Assembly: GCA_021030915.1 (NCBI GenBank)
Contig: JAGEMR010000250.1
Span: 1 to 19,407 of the forward strand
Direction: 5' to 3'
DNA: 19,407 bases
From: Astrothelium macrocarpum
Taxonomy: Eukaryota > Ascomycota > Dothideomycetes > Trypetheliales > Trypetheliaceae
Shown here: piece by piece, positions 17,820-19,407 of the stretch
How the letters are laid out: every line of letters begins with the position of its first letter
Position numbering within the stretch: position 1 is the first letter of the stretch
The notes under the pieces: generated by a model
The model's database searches: none
The model's input: the letters and a program-made list of their open reading frames with translations, nothing else
Told to the model about the DNA's origin: nothing
Made by a program: the position numbers and the translations under genes

Positions 17820-19407
17820 AACAACCACAATAATAATTAATATGAGATTAATTTTAAAATATAGCTAAATTTCACATAAATAAGAATTATTGCAAATTTT
17901 AATTATTAAAATATTATGAATATTATTATTGACGCTAAAAATGATTAAAATAAAAAACCGCATCAGTCTTATTTAAATATTTCTTATCATCCAACACCAT
18001 ATTTTAAAATCTTTCAATTAATATAATTCTCTTTCGCTATGATTGATTATATTATTTTACCTCATTTTAAAACTATCTTATATTAATTCACTATTTCTGA
18101 ACCTTCTTCTATTATTATTATTCAATTTCACGTTATTATTTTCATTTTTTTTAAATTTTCTCACAGACGCATCGATTCTGAATTTTCATCTCAATTTTCA
18201 TTTATTTAATAATTTATTATTCGAATTTTTATATCTTCTATTATTATTTTTTATACTCTTTCTTTTTCTCCTTCTATTATTATTATTCATAAATGAATTA
18301 TATTTTATTAGAATTTTAGAATTATATTTTATCATATTCTACAGATATTTTAATAATTTTACAACGTTTTATATATTTTTATTTCAATTTCATTATTTTT
18401 CTAAAATTTTAATTTTTATATTTAATGATATTATTTTTCATCTTTATTTTGATATATTTAATTATAAATTGATCCAATTCTTTTATAATCTAAAGATTTA
18501 TATATAATTCCAAATTTGATCTGAAATAATATCAGCGAATATTTATAATTCATATAAAAGATTCTGAATTCATTGAATTTATATAAAAACATTATGACCG
18601 TCAAATTGATATTTGATTAAATATCATTATTGAATTGAATAAATAAAGATTTATTTTAAATCATCCATTAGCGATATTTTGAATAATAAAAATTTTTTAT
18701 CATATTGGCCAGAATATGTCGAAAAAATCACTTTTGATAAATCGGCTGATATTTTGATTTTAATATATTCATTCATTCAAATATTTTACGTAATAAATTA
18801 TCAATAAATTAAATAAATTCATATTTAATAATTAAAAATGATGAATCAAATAAAAAAGAAAAATAATAATAAAAATTCGATAATGATAATAATAATTCAA
18901 GAATTTTATTATTATATAATTTTCATAATCATTTATTATTAAAAAATAATAATGGATTTTCTTTTTTAATTTAATTTTGATATATTTATTAAATATATCT
19001 TTTAATCATACAAATTCAATTTCATCATTTATTTAATCAAAAAATGATATTATAAAATTATAATTATAAATAATTAAATTAAAATTTTAAAATCAGAAAT
19101 TTTAGATTAAATTTATTTTCAAATTATAAATAAATAATAATGGAAATATTATTTCATTCATATAAATTATTATCAAAATAATAATCCATTTCCGAAAATT
19201 ATTTATATCTAATTTTTAAAATTAACCATTTTCATAAAATGATTTGATAAAAATATAATATTATTTTATAAACTGGCCAATAAAAAAATCTCTTTTATTC
19301 ATATTATATATATTACGTGAAAGAATATCGTATTATTTTATTTTGAATTTTATTTAAAAAAATATTAATATAAAAATAATATAAAATAAGAATTCATATT
19401 ATATTAA
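17820..19407. other. AT-rich tract without recoverable genes
   Basis: Extremely AT-rich DNA to the end of the window. A 154-codon frame at 18043-18507 is almost entirely Leu/Phe/Ile/Tyr/Asn and follows from T-rich composition, not selection. On the minus strand the same stretch is purine-rich. Two TGGCCA words (around 18706 and 19275), each followed by similar A-rich/CTTTT sequence, may be relics of a repeat. I see no TIR, RNA gene or supportable CDS. Confidence 0.65.

Larger units (their letters stand above)
17735..19407 (+). mobile_element. E4: probable left part of a heavily AT-converted pogo-like element, right end not seen
   Basis: The first ~45 bp after the E3 duplication have the terminal layout of the other elements: 13 bp, then CTGTGTGCAC (17748) and CTGCGTGCAC (17765) at 17-bp pitch. 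About 30 bp later an Asn/Thr-rich reading frame starts at ATG 17798 (MDSNLNISTTT), like the leader region of E3, but it is soon lost in AT-rich sequence. I could not recover DDE motifs. No matching right TIR is present before the window ends. Boundary and identity are inferences from the terminal pattern. Confidence 0.45.

Noticed and set aside
18043..18507. 154-codon plus-strand ORF, apparently multi-pass membrane protein
   Set aside because: Composition is almost only Leu, Phe, Ile, Tyr and Asn from T-rich DNA; hydrophobicity is a by-product of base composition.
1..19407. CRISPR arrays, tRNA or rRNA genes
   Set aside because: No spaced identical repeats of CRISPR type and no tRNA/rRNA signatures seen; the window is eukaryotic.

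Overview
The window reads as a nuclear segment of a filamentous ascomycete (Pezizomycotina). The evidence is short GT-AG introns (46-58 nt) with RCTRAY-type branch points, a patatin/NB-ARC/TPR NLR-like gene, a fungal-type repeat-rich surface glycoprotein, pogo/Fot1-type DNA transposons, and strongly AT-rich flanks containing a transposase relic shot through with stop codons but free of frameshifts, as repeat-induced point mutation (RIP) produces. I cannot name the species.

Layout. 1-1821 is the right part of a RIP-degraded Fot1/pogo-like element (E1), followed by featureless AT-rich DNA to about 2925. A GC-balanced island (about 2925-17800) holds, in order: a spliced, secreted and C-terminally anchored surface glycoprotein (3666-7115, + strand), split by one in-frame TAG; a complete pogo-like transposon E2 (7881-9689, TA target duplication, 50-bp TIRs) whose transposase has two TGG-to-TGA stops; a small single-pass membrane protein ORF (10068-10283) with a G9 tract; a five-exon patatin-NB-ARC-TPR gene on the minus strand (11493-15554), resembling Neurospora PLP-1-type allorecognition/cell-death NLRs, with a frame problem at its last junction and a premature TAG in its TPR array; and a complete transposon E3 (15565-17732, 42-bp TIRs), whose transposase is intact through its DDE core and has a 46-nt intron. 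The window ends in a second AT-rich block that begins with what looks like the left terminus of a fourth element (E4).

How it fits together. E3 sits 8 bp plus the TA duplication upstream of the NLR ATG, so it separates that gene from its original upstream DNA, and its TIR supplies an in-frame upstream ATG. All four transposon ends visible here share one layout: TA, then 13-15 bp, then two head-to-tail boxes at exactly 17-bp pitch. The pitch equals the length of a CENP-B box, and these transposases carry CENP-B-type DNA-binding domains. Most host and transposon genes in the island are otherwise clean ORFs interrupted by isolated stops. Three of these are TAG, which makes RIP-type mutation and sexual-stage A-to-I mRNA editing competing explanations.
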